64,000 nucleotides of DNA from Microlunatus capsulatus. GTDB lineage: Bacteria; Actinomycetota; Actinomycetes; Propionibacteriales; Propionibacteriaceae. Shown here piece by piece: positions 8,218-22,365 of the stretch (the first letter of the stretch is position 1; every line of letters begins with the position of its first letter). Position numbers and translations under genes: made by a program. A model generated the notes under the pieces. It saw only the letters and a program-made list of their open reading frames with translations. It did no database searches and was not told the DNA's origin. The DNA is taken from assembly GCF_017876495.1 (NCBI RefSeq), contig NZ_JAGIOB010000001.1, positions 496,001 to 560,000 of the forward strand. Direction: 5' to 3'.

Positions 8218-8243
8218 CCCCCCGACCCCCGCGGGTCGGGGGG
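8218..8243 (+). terminator. GC-rich terminator hairpin after secreted nuclease
   Basis: CCCCCCGACCC pairs perfectly over 11 bases with GGGTCGGGGGG around a 4-base loop, 23 bases after the stop codon. No T run follows, as is usual in such GC-rich genomes. Confidence 0.7.
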
Positions 8244-8268
8244 TCTGGCGCCGCCGGGCCGACCGGTC

Positions 8269-8274
8269 TACCGT
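8269..8274 (+). promoter_or_regulatory. -10 hexamer (TACCGT) of TetR gene
   Basis: TACCGT ends 7 bases before the GTG start of the TetR-family regulator, the spacing seen before other apparently leaderless genes here. Confidence 0.5.
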
Positions 8275-8292
8275 CTTACTCGTGCAGGTAAG
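8275..8292 (+). promoter_or_regulatory. Putative TetR operator spanning the start codon
   Basis: CTTAC at 8275-8279 and GTAAG at 8288-8292 form a palindrome centred on the GTG start, directly after the -10 hexamer. TTAC...GTAA is a frequent core of TetR-family operators, so autoregulation is likely. Confidence 0.5.
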
Positions 8293-8884
8293 TCCCGCTC
8301 CTCCCCGCTCTCCCGCCGCCGAGGCCCGGCGCGCGCAGGTCGTGGCCGCGACGCTCGCGGTGGTGGCCGACGGCGGCTACCGGGACGCGACCTTCGCCCG
8401 CATCGCCGCGCACGCCGGGCTCTCCAGCACCCGGCTCATCTCCTACCACTTCGCCTCCAAGGAGGCGCTGGTCGCCGCCTGCGTCGAGAGCGTCGTCAGC
8501 GCGCTGGGCGCCGAGGTCGGCGCCCGGGTGCGCGCGGCGACGACGGCGCCGGAGCGGCTGGCCGCCTACATCACCGCGGTCGTGGGGTTCAGCGACGTGC
8601 ACCGCCGGGAGATGAGCGCGCTGCTGCAGATCCTGCTGGCGGGCGCCTGGTCGGCCGACGTCGGGACCCCGGCGGCGACCGCCCCGCTGGAGGCCCTGCT
8701 GCGGGAGGGCCAGCGCACCGGCGAGCTGCGCGCCTTCGACCCCGCCGTCGTCGCCTCCGCGGTGCAGCGGGCGGTCGAGGCGCTGCCGTTCCGGCTGGCC
8801 GCGGAGCCCGAGCTGGACTGCGACGCCTGGGCCCGCGAGCTGGTCGAGCTGTTCGACCGCGGCACCCGCCGGGACCCGGGGTGA
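8282..8884 (+). CDS. TetR/AcrR-family transcriptional regulator
   Basis: 200-residue regulator. Residues ~14-60 give the TetR helix-turn-helix: ARRAQVVAATLAVVADGG, then FARIAAHAGLS, then LISYHFASKEALV, where YHFxSKEAL is the classic end of the domain. The C-terminal ~130 residues are the ligand-binding part and are not informative about the ligand. The GTG start overlaps a candidate operator, and the TGA overlaps the GTG of the next gene (a VC0807-like membrane protein), so the regulator probably controls itself and that membrane protein. Confidence 0.9.
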   Translation: MQVSPAPPRSPAAEARRAQVVAATLAVVADGGYRDATFARIAAHAGLSSTRLISYHFASKEALVAACVESVVSALGAEVGARVRAATTAPERLAAYITAVVGFSDVHRREMSALLQILLAGAWSADVGTPAATAPLEALLREGQRTGELRAFDPAVVASAVQRAVEALPFRLAAEPELDCDAWARELVELFDRGTRRDPG

Positions 8885-9546
8885 GCACGACGACCGCGAG
8901 CCGGCGGTGGTGGCGGGTCGCCTCCCTGGCCGTCGGCCTGGTCGGCTCCACGCTGCTGTTCTACGGCCTCCGGGCGTCCGGCCTGAGCCTGCGGACGGCG
9001 CTGCTGACCGCGACCGTCGTCGGGGCGGTGCCCACGCTCGTCCGGCTCGCGCGGGGCTACCGGCCGCGGGGGCTGGAGGCGTTCTTCACCGTCATGCTGC
9101 TGGCGGCGGTGGCGGTCGCCCTGCTGCCCGGCGGCGGCCGGCTGGTGCTGGCCAAGGAGTCCCTGCTGACCGCTGCGACCGGGGTCTGGTTCCTGCTCAG
9201 CACCCGGTCCGCCCGGCCGCTGGCCTACCAGTTCGCCCGGCCGATGACCGAGGGGCGGCTGGGCTGGCCGTCCGGCTGGGAGTCGCTGTGGGCGACCTCG
9301 CCCGCCTTCCGGCGGATGTGGCGGCGGTCCAGCCTCGCCTGGGGGGTGGGCACGCTCGCCGACGCCGTCGGCCGGGTGGTGCTGGTCGCGACGTCCCCGG
9401 CCGACGCCGTCCCGGCGCTGAGCCTCGGCCTCTTCGTGGCCACCGCCGTGCTGCTCAACGTCGCCACCACGGTCTTCTACGCGCGGTGCGGCGCCTTCGA
9501 CCGGCGGGGGCCGTTCCACCGGCCGGGCGCCGTCGCCGCCGGGTAG
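8881..9546 (+). CDS. VC0807-like polytopic membrane protein
   Basis: 221 residues with about six hydrophobic segments and a layout (GSTLLFYGLRASGLSL, then TVVGAVPTL, long central RPLAYQFARPM stretch) like the VC0807 family of predicted membrane proteins, which are distantly related to septation protein A. No activity is established for the family. It starts on a GTG that overlaps the stop of the TetR regulator by four bases, so it is the likely target of that regulator. A function in transport or membrane stress is possible but unproven. Confidence 0.75.
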   Translation: MSTTTASRRWWRVASLAVGLVGSTLLFYGLRASGLSLRTALLTATVVGAVPTLVRLARGYRPRGLEAFFTVMLLAAVAVALLPGGGRLVLAKESLLTAATGVWFLLSTRSARPLAYQFARPMTEGRLGWPSGWESLWATSPAFRRMWRRSSLAWGVGTLADAVGRVVLVATSPADAVPALSLGLFVATAVLLNVATTVFYARCGAFDRRGPFHRPGAVAAG

Positions 9547-9566
9547 CCCCGGTCCCGGACGCGCGA

Positions 9567-9606
9567 CGCCCCGGCAGCACCAGGGGCGGACCTGGTGGCC
9601 GGGGCG
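9567..9606. terminator. Bidirectional terminator between convergent genes
   Basis: CGCCCCGGCAGCACCAGG (9567-9584) pairs with CCTGGTGGCCGGGGCG (9591-9606) with a 2-base bulge and 6-base loop. It stands between the convergent VC0807-like and 5'-nucleotidase genes and can serve both strands. Confidence 0.75.
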
Positions 9607-9630
9607 CGCGCGTCGAGCGGCGGGCCGGGG

Positions 9631-11337
9631 TCAGCCGACGACGGTGATCCGGTCAGCCGGCGGGGCCGACAGGCCCGGGTTGTCCTCGAGGTACTCGACG
9701 AAGGCGTCGAGGTCGATCGGCCCGCCCTGCAGGTCGGTGCCGTCGGCGAAGACCGAGAACCCGTCCCCGCCGGCGGCGAGGAAGTTGTTCACCGTCACCC
9801 GGTAGGTGGCGGTCGGCTCGACGGCCTTGCCGTCGACGGTGATCCCCGAGACCTTGGCGCCGGGCGCGGCCCCGCTGGTCCAGGTGTAGCCCAGCGTCGA
9901 GGACACCTGCAGCCAGGTCGGGGAGTCCCCGGCGGCCTGCTGCTGCTGCTCGAGCACGGCGTCGAGCTGCGCACCGGTCAGCGTGATGGTCTGCAGGATG
10001 TTGGCGAAGGGCTGCACCGAGAACGCCTCGCCGTAGGTCACCGGTCCCGCGTCGAGGTCGGCGCGGATGCCCCCCGGGTTGGTGATGGCGACCTGGGCGC
10101 CGTTCCCGGTGGTGGCGGCGAGCTGGGCGTCGGCGATGACGTCGCCGAGGGGCTTCTCCGGGTCGCTGCTGCCCCGGCCCAGCAGGGCCTCGGTGGTGCT
10201 GCCGATCGAGCGGTTCGCCAGCGGGGCCGCCTTCGCGACGGCGCGGTCGACGATGGCCTGCACCTTCGCGTCGGGCCGGACGTCCCGGGTCACGATGATG
10301 TTCGTGGCCTTGGTGCGGCTGCGGACGACGTCCTTGGTCTTCGTGCTCACGGTGAGGTCGACGACCGAGATCAGCCGGCCGAAGGACAGCCCCTGGATCA
10401 GCGGCCGCGGGTTCCCCGCCGGGTCGGTGACGGTGCAGTTCTCGGCCTGGTGGGTGTGGCCGGCGAAGAACGCGTCGACCCGGGCGCTGGCCCGGCTGGC
10501 GATCCGGTGGGCGAGCTGCTCCTCGCCGAGGTCGCAGGAGTTGGGGCTGCCGGCCCCGCTGGTCTCGTCGCCCTGGTGCATGAGCACGACCTGGGCCTTG
10601 ACGCCCATCTTCTGCAGCAGCTTGGAGGTGCGGTTGATGGCGGCGACCTCGTCGGTGAACTCCAGACCGGCGACGGCGGCGGGGGTCACGACGTCCGGCA
10701 GGTCGCGGAGGGTGACGCCGATGACGCCGATCTTCACCCCGCCCTGCTTCTGGATGCTGAAGGGCGAGAAGGCGGGCTTGCCGCTCTCGAAGGTGACGTT
10801 CGCGCCGAGGAAGGGGAAGTCGGTGCCCTCGTAGGAGGTGCGGAACGCGCAGCCGTCGGTCGGGTGGCACCCGCCGTGCTCGATCCGGCGCAGCTCGGCC
10901 AGGCCCTCGTCGAACTCGTGGTTGCCGACGACGGAGGCCTTGACGCCCATGGCGTTGAGGACCTCGACGGTCGGCTCGTCGTGGAACAGGGCCGAGGCCA
11001 GCGGCGAGGCGCCGATGCTGTCCCCGCTGTTGAGCAGCAGCGAGTTCGGGTGGCCGTAGCGCAGCATCTCGACGTGGCGGGCGAGGTAGGCGGCACCGCC
11101 GTTGTTCTCGAGCGTCTTGCCGCCGCCGATCTGGACGCGGGCGGACGAGCCGGTCGGGTTCTCGAGGTTGCCGTGCAGGTCGTTGAAGCTCATCACCCGG
11201 ACGGCGACGGTCTTCGGCTTCTTGGAGGTGGTGGGGCGCGGGGCGGCGTCGGCGGCGGGGACCGAGATCGACAGCGCCACGGCGGCGGCGATCGACAGGG
11301 CACCGATCCGGCGCGCGGCGCGGGCGGCGAGGGGCAT
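9631..11337 (-). CDS. Secreted 5'-nucleotidase/2',3'-cyclic phosphodiesterase (UshA-type)
   Basis: 568 residues. A signal peptide (basic MPLAARAARR then a hydrophobic run ending ADAA) marks export. The N-terminal metallophosphatase domain shows SFNDLHGN, the GNHEFDEG metal site and GHTHQ. The C-terminal 5'-nucleotidase domain (~residue 360 on) shows NPGGIRADL and AAGGDGF-type substrate residues. The enzyme should release phosphate and nucleosides from extracellular nucleotides. The ATG at 11337 is chosen because AGAAGGG lies 8 bases before it and the signal peptide begins there; an ATG 13 codons upstream would break the signal. It is divergent from the APH-like gene. Confidence 0.92.
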   Translation of the reverse strand: MPLAARAARRIGALSIAAAVALSISVPAADAAPRPTTSKKPKTVAVRVMSFNDLHGNLENPTGSSARVQIGGGKTLENNGGAAYLARHVEMLRYGHPNSLLLNSGDSIGASPLASALFHDEPTVEVLNAMGVKASVVGNHEFDEGLAELRRIEHGGCHPTDGCAFRTSYEGTDFPFLGANVTFESGKPAFSPFSIQKQGGVKIGVIGVTLRDLPDVVTPAAVAGLEFTDEVAAINRTSKLLQKMGVKAQVVLMHQGDETSGAGSPNSCDLGEEQLAHRIASRASARVDAFFAGHTHQAENCTVTDPAGNPRPLIQGLSFGRLISVVDLTVSTKTKDVVRSRTKATNIIVTRDVRPDAKVQAIVDRAVAKAAPLANRSIGSTTEALLGRGSSDPEKPLGDVIADAQLAATTGNGAQVAITNPGGIRADLDAGPVTYGEAFSVQPFANILQTITLTGAQLDAVLEQQQQAAGDSPTWLQVSSTLGYTWTSGAAPGAKVSGITVDGKAVEPTATYRVTVNNFLAAGGDGFSVFADGTDLQGGPIDLDAFVEYLEDNPGLSAPPADRITVVG

Positions 11338-11481
11338 GACGAACCCTTCTGGGGGCTGGAGGGGTGGATTTCGCACTCAGTGTGCCCCGCGAGCGGCGCC
11401 GGGGTCCAGGCCGGCCGGGTGACGACCGGGCGACGGGCCGGGGCCGTCGGGAACGCGCTTGCCGTCCCGGGCCGCAGGCGT

Positions 11482-11487
11482 CAGGGT
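11482..11487 (+). promoter_or_regulatory. -10-like hexamer (CAGGGT) of APH-like gene
   Basis: CAGGGT ends exactly 6 bases before the GTG at 11494. The first base deviates from the TAnnnT pattern, so support is weaker than for the other sites. Confidence 0.3.
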
Positions 11488-11493
11488 CGGAGG

Positions 11494-12246
11494 GTGGACC
11501 CGGCCGCGAGCGCTGAGCCGACCCGCCACGTGCAGGTCGGGCTCGACGGGGTGCACCGGCCGGTGCACGCGTGGACGCCGACGGTGCACGCGGCGCTGGA
11601 GCGGCTGCGCGCGGCCGGCGTGGTCGAGGTGCCGGCACCGCTGGCCCTGGGCGCGCACGAGGAGGTGCTGGGCTTCCTGCCGGGCGACGCCGGTGCCGCG
11701 TGCTGGCCGCACCAGGTGCCCGAGGCGGGCCTGGTGTCGGCCGCCCGGCTGCTCCGCCGGGTGCACGACGCGAGCGCGGGCTGGTCCTGGCCGCCCGACG
11801 CCGCCTGGTCCCAGCCGGTGCGGGAGCCGGCCGAGGTGCTCTGCCACGGCGACCCCGGACCCTGGAACATGACCTGGGCCGACGGCCGCGCGACCGGGCT
11901 GTTCGACTGGGACTTCTGCCACCCCGGGCCGCGCCGGCACGACGTCGCGTACGCCCTGGACTGGCTCGCCCCGTTCCGCCCCGACGACGAGGCGCTCCGC
12001 TGGCACGGCTTCGCCGCGCCGCCGGACCGGGGGTCGCGGATCCGGGCCTTCTGCGCGGCCTACGGCACGGAGCCCGACCGGGTGGTCGACCTCGTCCTGG
12101 AGGTCCGGCTGCGCACGCTCGACGTCGTCCGCGCCCTGGCGGCGGACGGCGTCGAGCCGCAGGCCGGGTGGCTGGCGGGCGGTCACGCCGCCGAGGTCGA
12201 GGCCGGCGTCCGCTGGGTCGAGCGGCACCGGCGGCTGTTCACCTGA
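11494..12246 (+). CDS. Aminoglycoside phosphotransferase-family kinase
   Basis: 250 residues of APH/choline kinase fold. The catalytic loop is CHGDPGPWNM (HxDxxxxN) and the metal-binding Asp follows in LFDWDFCHPG, both intact. The N-terminal ATP-binding lobe is short. Proteins of this type phosphorylate small molecules such as antibiotics, sugars or thiamine, and the true substrate cannot be told from sequence. GTG 11494 is chosen because a CAGGGT hexamer precedes it by six bases; a later GTG near 11530 would remove part of the first strand. It is monocistronic, followed by palindromic repeats. Confidence 0.75.
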   Translation: MDPAASAEPTRHVQVGLDGVHRPVHAWTPTVHAALERLRAAGVVEVPAPLALGAHEEVLGFLPGDAGAACWPHQVPEAGLVSAARLLRRVHDASAGWSWPPDAAWSQPVREPAEVLCHGDPGPWNMTWADGRATGLFDWDFCHPGPRRHDVAYALDWLAPFRPDDEALRWHGFAAPPDRGSRIRAFCAAYGTEPDRVVDLVLEVRLRTLDVVRALAADGVEPQAGWLAGGHAAEVEAGVRWVERHRRLFT

Positions 12247-12260
12247 GGCGTCCCCGGATG

Positions 12261-12320
12261 GTCAGCGCTCGATGCGCGCTGAGGCCCCCAGGAGGCCCGC
12301 TGCCGCCGTCGAGCGCTGAC
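12261..12320. repeat. Nested palindromes downstream of APH-like gene
   Basis: GTCAGCGCTCGA (12261-12272) is the exact reverse complement of TCGAGCGCTGAC (12309-12320). A shorter alternative hairpin uses TCAGCGC (12262-12268) with GCGCTGA (12276-12282). It begins about 15 bases after the stop and may act as a terminator. Confidence 0.5.
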
Positions 12321-12390
12321 TTCCCAGGGCGACGACCACCTGACCCCTTGGGGATCAGCCGCTCTCGCGCACCCGAGCTGGCCCCCGCCG

Positions 12391-12433
12391 CCTGAGCTCG
12401 TCGAAGGCCCTTCGACGAGCTCAGGGAGCGGGA
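12391..12433. repeat. Perfect 17-bp palindrome, REP-like
   Basis: CCTGAGCTCGTCGAAGG (12391-12407) and CCTTCGACGAGCTCAGG (12409-12425) are exact reverse complements with a one-base loop. The right arm plus flank (12408-12433) matches two further copies between gltD and gltB, so it is a dispersed element. It is also placed to end transcription of gltD. Confidence 0.7.
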
Positions 12434-12493
12434 GGTATCAGCTGAGCGAGCGGTGTGCTGTCGGCTCGCTAGCGGCGGTGGGCTCGTCGGGCG

Positions 12494-13957
<1,464 letters not shown>

Positions 13958-13994
13958 GGTGATCGTCCTTCGTCAGGTGCTGGAAGAGGAGGCG

Positions 13995-14056
13995 CCCGTC
14001 GACGGGCTCAGGGAGCGGGGCACGGCGGGGCCCTTCGACAGGCTCAGGGCGCGGGG
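13995..14056 (+). repeat. Two direct copies of a 26-bp REP-like element
   Basis: Copies at 13995-14020 and 14031-14056 share the pattern CCCKTCGACRGGCTCAGGG then GCGGGG. They match the right arm of the palindrome at 12408-12433. They sit in the gltB-gltD spacer. Confidence 0.65.
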
Positions 14057-14060
14057 TGAC

Positions 14061-14190
14061 GTGCGCAGGAGCGGCGCGGAGGACGCCCCCGAGCCGGGGC
14101 GTGGATGGGCCTGGCGGGAGCCCGGAGCCTGCGGAGGGCGGATGGTTGCCCCGGCTCGGGGGCGTCCGCAGCGCCGCGCACCCAACCCCG
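14061..14190. repeat. Long inverted repeat in the gltB-gltD spacer
   Basis: GGACGCCCCCGAGCCGGGG (14081-14099) is an exact 19-base match to the reverse complement of 14149-14167. Outer arms also resemble each other (GTGCGC near 14061, GCGCAC near 14180). The 49-base interior has its own short pairing. It could be a miniature mobile element or an RNA structure separating gltB from gltD expression. Confidence 0.6.
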
Positions 14191-14223
14191 GCAGACAACC
14201 GCGGACTGAGCCACGCCACGAGC

Positions 14224-18777
<4,554 letters not shown>

Positions 18778-18916
18778 CTCGGACTCCCGTCGTCGAAGCC
18801 GGTGAGAGAGACGGGCTCTGTCACAGGGTCTGGTTGAGCGGCATCGGCGCGCCCCCGGGTGCCGGGAGGGGCCTGTTCACAAGGACTTCTGGGGACGACA
18901 CTGGCCCAGCGCGGAA

Positions 18917-18922
18917 AGGCTA
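18917..18922 (-). promoter_or_regulatory. Candidate -10 (TAGCCT) of gltB
   Basis: TAGCCT on the minus strand lies in the least GC-rich part of the gltB upstream region. It fits the TAnnnT form of other -10 sites here. A matching -35 is not clear. Confidence 0.35.
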
Positions 18923-18995
18923 ACGCACTCTGTTCGCCCCCAGCGGCCCGAAGAGTTGCGCCGGGCGACCCCCGGGACGAGGGCGCGCGGCACGA

Positions 18996-19016
18996 CCGGT
19001 CGGATCTCCCGACCGG
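18996..19016 (-). terminator. Hairpin downstream of lgt
   Basis: CCGGTCGG (18996-19003) pairs exactly with CCGACCGG (19009-19016) around ATCTC. It is 190 bases beyond the lgt stop and upstream of gltB, so it could end the long hisI-to-lgt transcript. No T run. Confidence 0.4.
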
Positions 19017-19205
19017 CGGGGCGGTTCCCGCACGGAGCCGCTGTGATCGGCTGCTGGACGACGCATCTTCGCGTCGCGGGCGGTGGTGTGGTGCTGAGCA
19101 CACCAGGGGCGACGGGCGGGACGCGGTGGCGTCGACCGTCGGCCCCAGGGTAGTCAGACGCGGCGGCCGGACGCGAACCCGCGCGCGCCCGTGGACACCG
19201 CCGGC

Positions 19206-20204
19206 TCAGCTGCTGCTGTCGCGCCCCGTCGTACCGGGGCCGGGGCCCGCGTCGGCCCGGTCGGCGTCGGCAGGATCCGCGGGGTCCGCACGGCCGGCGT
19301 CGTCGGTGCCGACAGGGTTGCCGGGGTCGCCGGGCACCGTCGCCCCGTCGGCCGGGGCGGGGTCCGCCTCGTCGGCCGACGCGGGCGGGGCCTCGACGAC
19401 GGCCTCGCGGCCCGGCCGGGTGCGGACCAGCCAGAGGAACAGCCCGGCGGCCACGACGAAGGCGACCAGCGCGGTGTAGTTGTTGAGCCGGAATCCGGCG
19501 ATCTCGTTGACGTTGTCGATCCGCAGCGCCTCGATCCAGAACCGGCCGGCGGAGTACAGCGCCACGTAGAGCGCGAACACCTTGCCGTGGCCCAGCCGGA
19601 AGCGGCGGTCCACCACCACCAGGACCAGCGCGACGGCGAGGTTCCACAGCAGCTCGTAGAGGAACGTCGGGTGGAAGGTGGCGAAGGATGCGTAGCTGGC
19701 CGGCCGGTGCTGCAGGTCGATCTCCAGCGCCCAGGGCAGCGTGGTGGGCCGGCCGAACAGCTCCTGGTTGAACCAGTTGCCCAGCCGGCCGATCGCCTGC
19801 GCGACGAGGACGGCGGGCGCCAGGGCGTCCAGCAGGGCCGGGAAGCGGATGCCCCGACGGCGGGCGACCAGGTAGGCCCCGAGCGCGCCACCGGCGACCG
19901 CGCCCCAGATGCCCAGCCCGCCGTTCCAGATCTTCAGGGCGTCGACGGGGTGGCGGCCGGGCCCGAAGTACAGCTCGTAGTCGGTGATGACGTGGTAGAC
20001 GCGGGCGCCGACGATGCCGCTGGGGATGGCGGCGACGAGCACCGTCTCCAGCGCCTCGGCCGTGCCGCCGCGGGCCCGCCAGCGCCGGTTGGCGATGACC
20101 ATCGCCACGACGATGCCGGCGATGATGCACAGCGCGTAGGCCCGGAGCGGGAACGGCCCGAGGTACCAGACGCCGGTGCCGGGGCTGGGGATGGAGAGCA
20201 GCAC
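19206..20204 (-). CDS. lgt: Prolipoprotein diacylglyceryl transferase
   Basis: 332 residues, membrane-embedded with about seven hydrophobic segments. The Lgt signature is present as GRLGNWFNQELFG, with the essential Arg, Asn and Glu. The enzyme attaches diacylglycerol from phosphatidylglycerol to the lipobox Cys of prolipoproteins. The last ~70 residues form a cytoplasmic-type tail rich in Ala, Asp and Pro, a common addition in actinobacterial Lgt. It starts one base after the stop of the DsbA-like gene and is the last gene of the trp-lgt cluster. Confidence 0.96.
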   Translation of the reverse strand: MLLSIPSPGTGVWYLGPFPLRAYALCIIAGIVVAMVIANRRWRARGGTAEALETVLVAAIPSGIVGARVYHVITDYELYFGPGRHPVDALKIWNGGLGIWGAVAGGALGAYLVARRRGIRFPALLDALAPAVLVAQAIGRLGNWFNQELFGRPTTLPWALEIDLQHRPASYASFATFHPTFLYELLWNLAVALVLVVVDRRFRLGHGKVFALYVALYSAGRFWIEALRIDNVNEIAGFRLNNYTALVAFVVAAGLFLWLVRTRPGREAVVEAPPASADEADPAPADGATVPGDPGNPVGTDDAGRADPADPADADRADAGPGPGTTGRDSSS

Positions 20205-20205
20205 G

Positions 20206-20955
20206 TCAGCCCTTCGCCTCGATCATGTCCTGCAGGCTCTCAGCCGTCAGGCCCTCCAGCGGCAGCGGCGCGCCGTCCAGGAACAGCGTGGGCGTGCCGG
20301 TGACGCCGGCGGCGTCGGCCGCGGTGTCCACCGCGTCGGCCCAGGCCACCCGCTCCCCGCCCTGCACGCAGGTGGCGAAGGAGGCCGGCACGGAGTCGGT
20401 GCTGAGCGCGCCGAGCTCCAGCAGCTGGGTCTGGCTCCACTGCAGCCGGGCGTTGGCGAACAGGCCCCGGTAGTAGCGCTCGCCGAAGCCCGCCTCGGCG
20501 GCGCAGCCCATCGCCGCGGCCGCGCGGCCCGAGCCCTCGTCGATGAACGACATCGGCCAGACGGCCAGCTTCAGCGTCCCGGCGTCGCGGGCGGCGTCGA
20601 GGGTGGGCCCGAACGCCTCCTCGAAGTCGGCGCAGTGCGGGCAGTGGAAGTCCTCGTAGACCGTCAGCTCGACCGGCGCCGCGGGATCGCCGAAGCGGAG
20701 CGGCTGGCCGTCGGCCAGCGGCTGCGGGGCGTCGGCATAGCTGCCGGCGGGCACCGCCGACGGGCTGCGGCCCGTGCGCCAGGCCTGCAGGCCGAGCCCG
20801 CCGCCGACCAGGGCGACGACGAGCACCGCCACGAGCAGCACCAGCCGGTTGCGGTCGCGACGCCGCTGCGCCGCCTGCTCCGCGGCGCGGCGGGAGGCCT
20901 CCTGGGAGGACCGCGAGGCCCGTGCCCCCGGTCGTCCGGGTGTTCGGCTGCTCAC
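20206..20955 (-). CDS. Membrane-anchored DsbA-like thioredoxin-fold protein
   Basis: 249 residues. A basic cytoplasmic head, one transmembrane segment (LVLLVAVLVVALVGGGLG, residues ~60-80) and an extracytoplasmic thioredoxin-like domain with the active site FHCPHCADF and a cis-Pro loop GTPTLFLDG. It belongs to the DSBA-like thioredoxin_4 group and should oxidise or isomerise thiols of secreted proteins. The GTG at 20955 overlaps the stop of the upstream MauE-like gene by four bases; an ATG 26 codons earlier lies inside that gene and is rejected. The pairing with a MauE-like redox membrane protein fits a shared thiol pathway. Confidence 0.9.
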   Translation of the reverse strand: MSSRTPGRPGARASRSSQEASRRAAEQAAQRRRDRNRLVLLVAVLVVALVGGGLGLQAWRTGRSPSAVPAGSYADAPQPLADGQPLRFGDPAAPVELTVYEDFHCPHCADFEEAFGPTLDAARDAGTLKLAVWPMSFIDEGSGRAAAAMGCAAEAGFGERYYRGLFANARLQWSQTQLLELGALSTDSVPASFATCVQGGERVAWADAVDTAADAAGVTGTPTLFLDGAPLPLEGLTAESLQDMIEAKG

Positions 20956-21464
20956 CGGTGGTCCTCCAGGTCTCGACGTCGGTCCGGGCCCGGTTCCAGG
21001 GCGAGCCGGCTGCGGGGCTGCCACACCAGCCACAGGGCCAGCACGAGAAGCAGCGAGTCGCGCAGGATCTCGCCGCCGTAGTCGGTCTGGCCGGCGGCCA
21101 CGGTACCGCCGCCGCCGAAGCAGCCGCAGTCGATGCTCAGCCCGCGCACAGCGGCGGAGACCACCGCCAGCACGAAGACGCCGATGAGCACGGCGCTCGC
21201 GACCCCGGCCAGCCGGGTCAGCGCGCCGGCGGCGAGCAGCAGCCCGAGGGCGATCTCGACGAAGGGCAGGCCCCAGCCGACGAGGGTCTCCAGGCCCGCG
21301 GGGAGCACCTCGTAGGCGCGGACCGCGGCGACCGAGCCCTGCGGGTCGACGGCCTTGAGCCCGCCCGCGGCCAGGAAGACCCCGGCCAGCACCAGCCGGA
21401 CCAGCGTCGACACCCAGGGGGCGACGCGCTGGAACGGGGTGCGGACGGGCGCGCGGGCGATCAC
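20952..21464 (-). CDS. MauE/DoxX-family redox-associated membrane protein
   Basis: 170 residues with four hydrophobic segments. The sequence LSIDCGCFGGGG between segments three and four is typical of the MauE branch, in which cysteines are thought to exchange electrons with thioredoxin-like partners. The gene lies 7 bases after trpA and overlaps the DsbA-like gene, so it is transcribed with both. It is a plausible membrane electron carrier that keeps the DsbA-like protein in the right redox state; that partnership is inference from gene order. Confidence 0.85.
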   Translation of the reverse strand: MIARAPVRTPFQRVAPWVSTLVRLVLAGVFLAAGGLKAVDPQGSVAAVRAYEVLPAGLETLVGWGLPFVEIALGLLLAAGALTRLAGVASAVLIGVFVLAVVSAAVRGLSIDCGCFGGGGTVAAGQTDYGGEILRDSLLLVLALWLVWQPRSRLALEPGPDRRRDLEDHR

Positions 21465-21471
21465 CCGGTGG

Positions 21472-22365
21472 TCAACGGGCGAGCGGCGCGGAGGTTCCCG
21501 ACCGGACGCCCTCGACCAGGTCGGCGACGACGGCGCGCAGCCGGGACAGGTCGTCCGGCCGGCCCGCGTCCTCGGCCTCCAGCAGCGCCCGGACCAGGGC
21601 GGAGCCGACGATGACGGCGTCGGCGAAGCCGAGCACCTCGCGGGCCTGCGCGCCGTCGGAGACCCCGAGCCCGACGCCGACGGCGGCGTCCGGCGCGACG
21701 GCGCGGATCCGCTCGACCAGCGCCGGCGCGGCCGAGGAAGTCTGCGTCCGGGCGCCCGTGACGCCCATCACCGAGGTGGCGTAGACCCAGCCGCGGCAGG
21801 CGGCGACGGTGGCGGCCAGCCGCTCGTCGGTGGAGGACGGCGAGACCAGGAAGATGCGGTCGAGGCCGTGCGCGTCGGAGACCGACAGCCACTCCTCCGC
21901 CTCGTCCGGGGTGAGGTCGGGGGTGATGGCGCCCGCGCCGCCGGCGGCGGCGAGGTCGCGGGCGAACCGGTCGGGGCCGTAGCGCTCGATGAGGTTCCAG
22001 TAGGTCATGACGACCGCGGGCGTCCCGGTCGAGGCGACGGCCTCCACGGCGGCGAAGGCGTCGGCGGTGCGGACACCGCGCTCCAGGGCCCGGGTGCCGG
22101 CCCGCTGGATGGTGACGCCGTCCATCATCGGGTCGGAGTAGGGCATGCCGACCTCGACGAGGTCGACGCCGGTGCCCTCGCCGTCGCCGGCCAGCGCCCG
22201 CAGCGCCGCCAGCGAGCGGGGGACGTCGGGGTAGCCGACGTGCAGGAAGCCGACGAGCGCCCCGCGGCCCTGCGCGCGGCAGTCGGCGAACGTCCGCCCG
22301 GTCCGCCCGAGGTCGAAGGCGGCGCCCGGCGCCGCTCCCGGGCCGGTCGCGGTGGGCGCGCTCAC
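21472..22365 (-). CDS. trpA: Tryptophan synthase alpha chain
   Basis: 297 residues. The active-site Glu and Asp are seen in [15 protein letters not shown], and the phosphate-binding loop in [13 protein letters not shown]. The subunit cleaves indole-3-glycerol phosphate and channels indole to TrpB. The GTG at 22365 is fixed by the four-base overlap with the trpB stop. A ~20-residue Ala/Gly-rich N-terminus precedes the barrel. Confidence 0.97.
   Translation of the reverse strand: MSAPTATGPGAAPGAAFDLGRTGRTFADCRAQGRGALVGFLHVGYPDVPRSLAALRALAGDGEGTGVDLVEVGMPYSDPMMDGVTIQRAGTRALERGVRTADAFAAVEAVASTGTPAVVMTYWNLIERYGPDRFARDLAAAGGAGAITPDLTPDEAEEWLSVSDAHGLDRIFLVSPSSTDERLAATVAACRGWVYATSVMGVTGARTQTSSAAPALVERIRAVAPDAAVGVGLGVSDGAQAREVLGFADAVIVGSALVRALLEAEDAGRPDDLSRLRAVVADLVEGVRSGTSAPLAR

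Larger units (their letters stand above)
18778..19205. other. Intergenic region between lgt and gltB
   Basis: 428 bases with no supported gene. Reading leftward it holds a GC-rich hairpin (18996-19016) that may end the trp-lgt transcript, a candidate gltB promoter (TAGCCT at 18917-18922) and an untranslated leader of about 130 bases. Small open frames here overlap these elements and have no ribosome sites. Confidence 0.5.
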
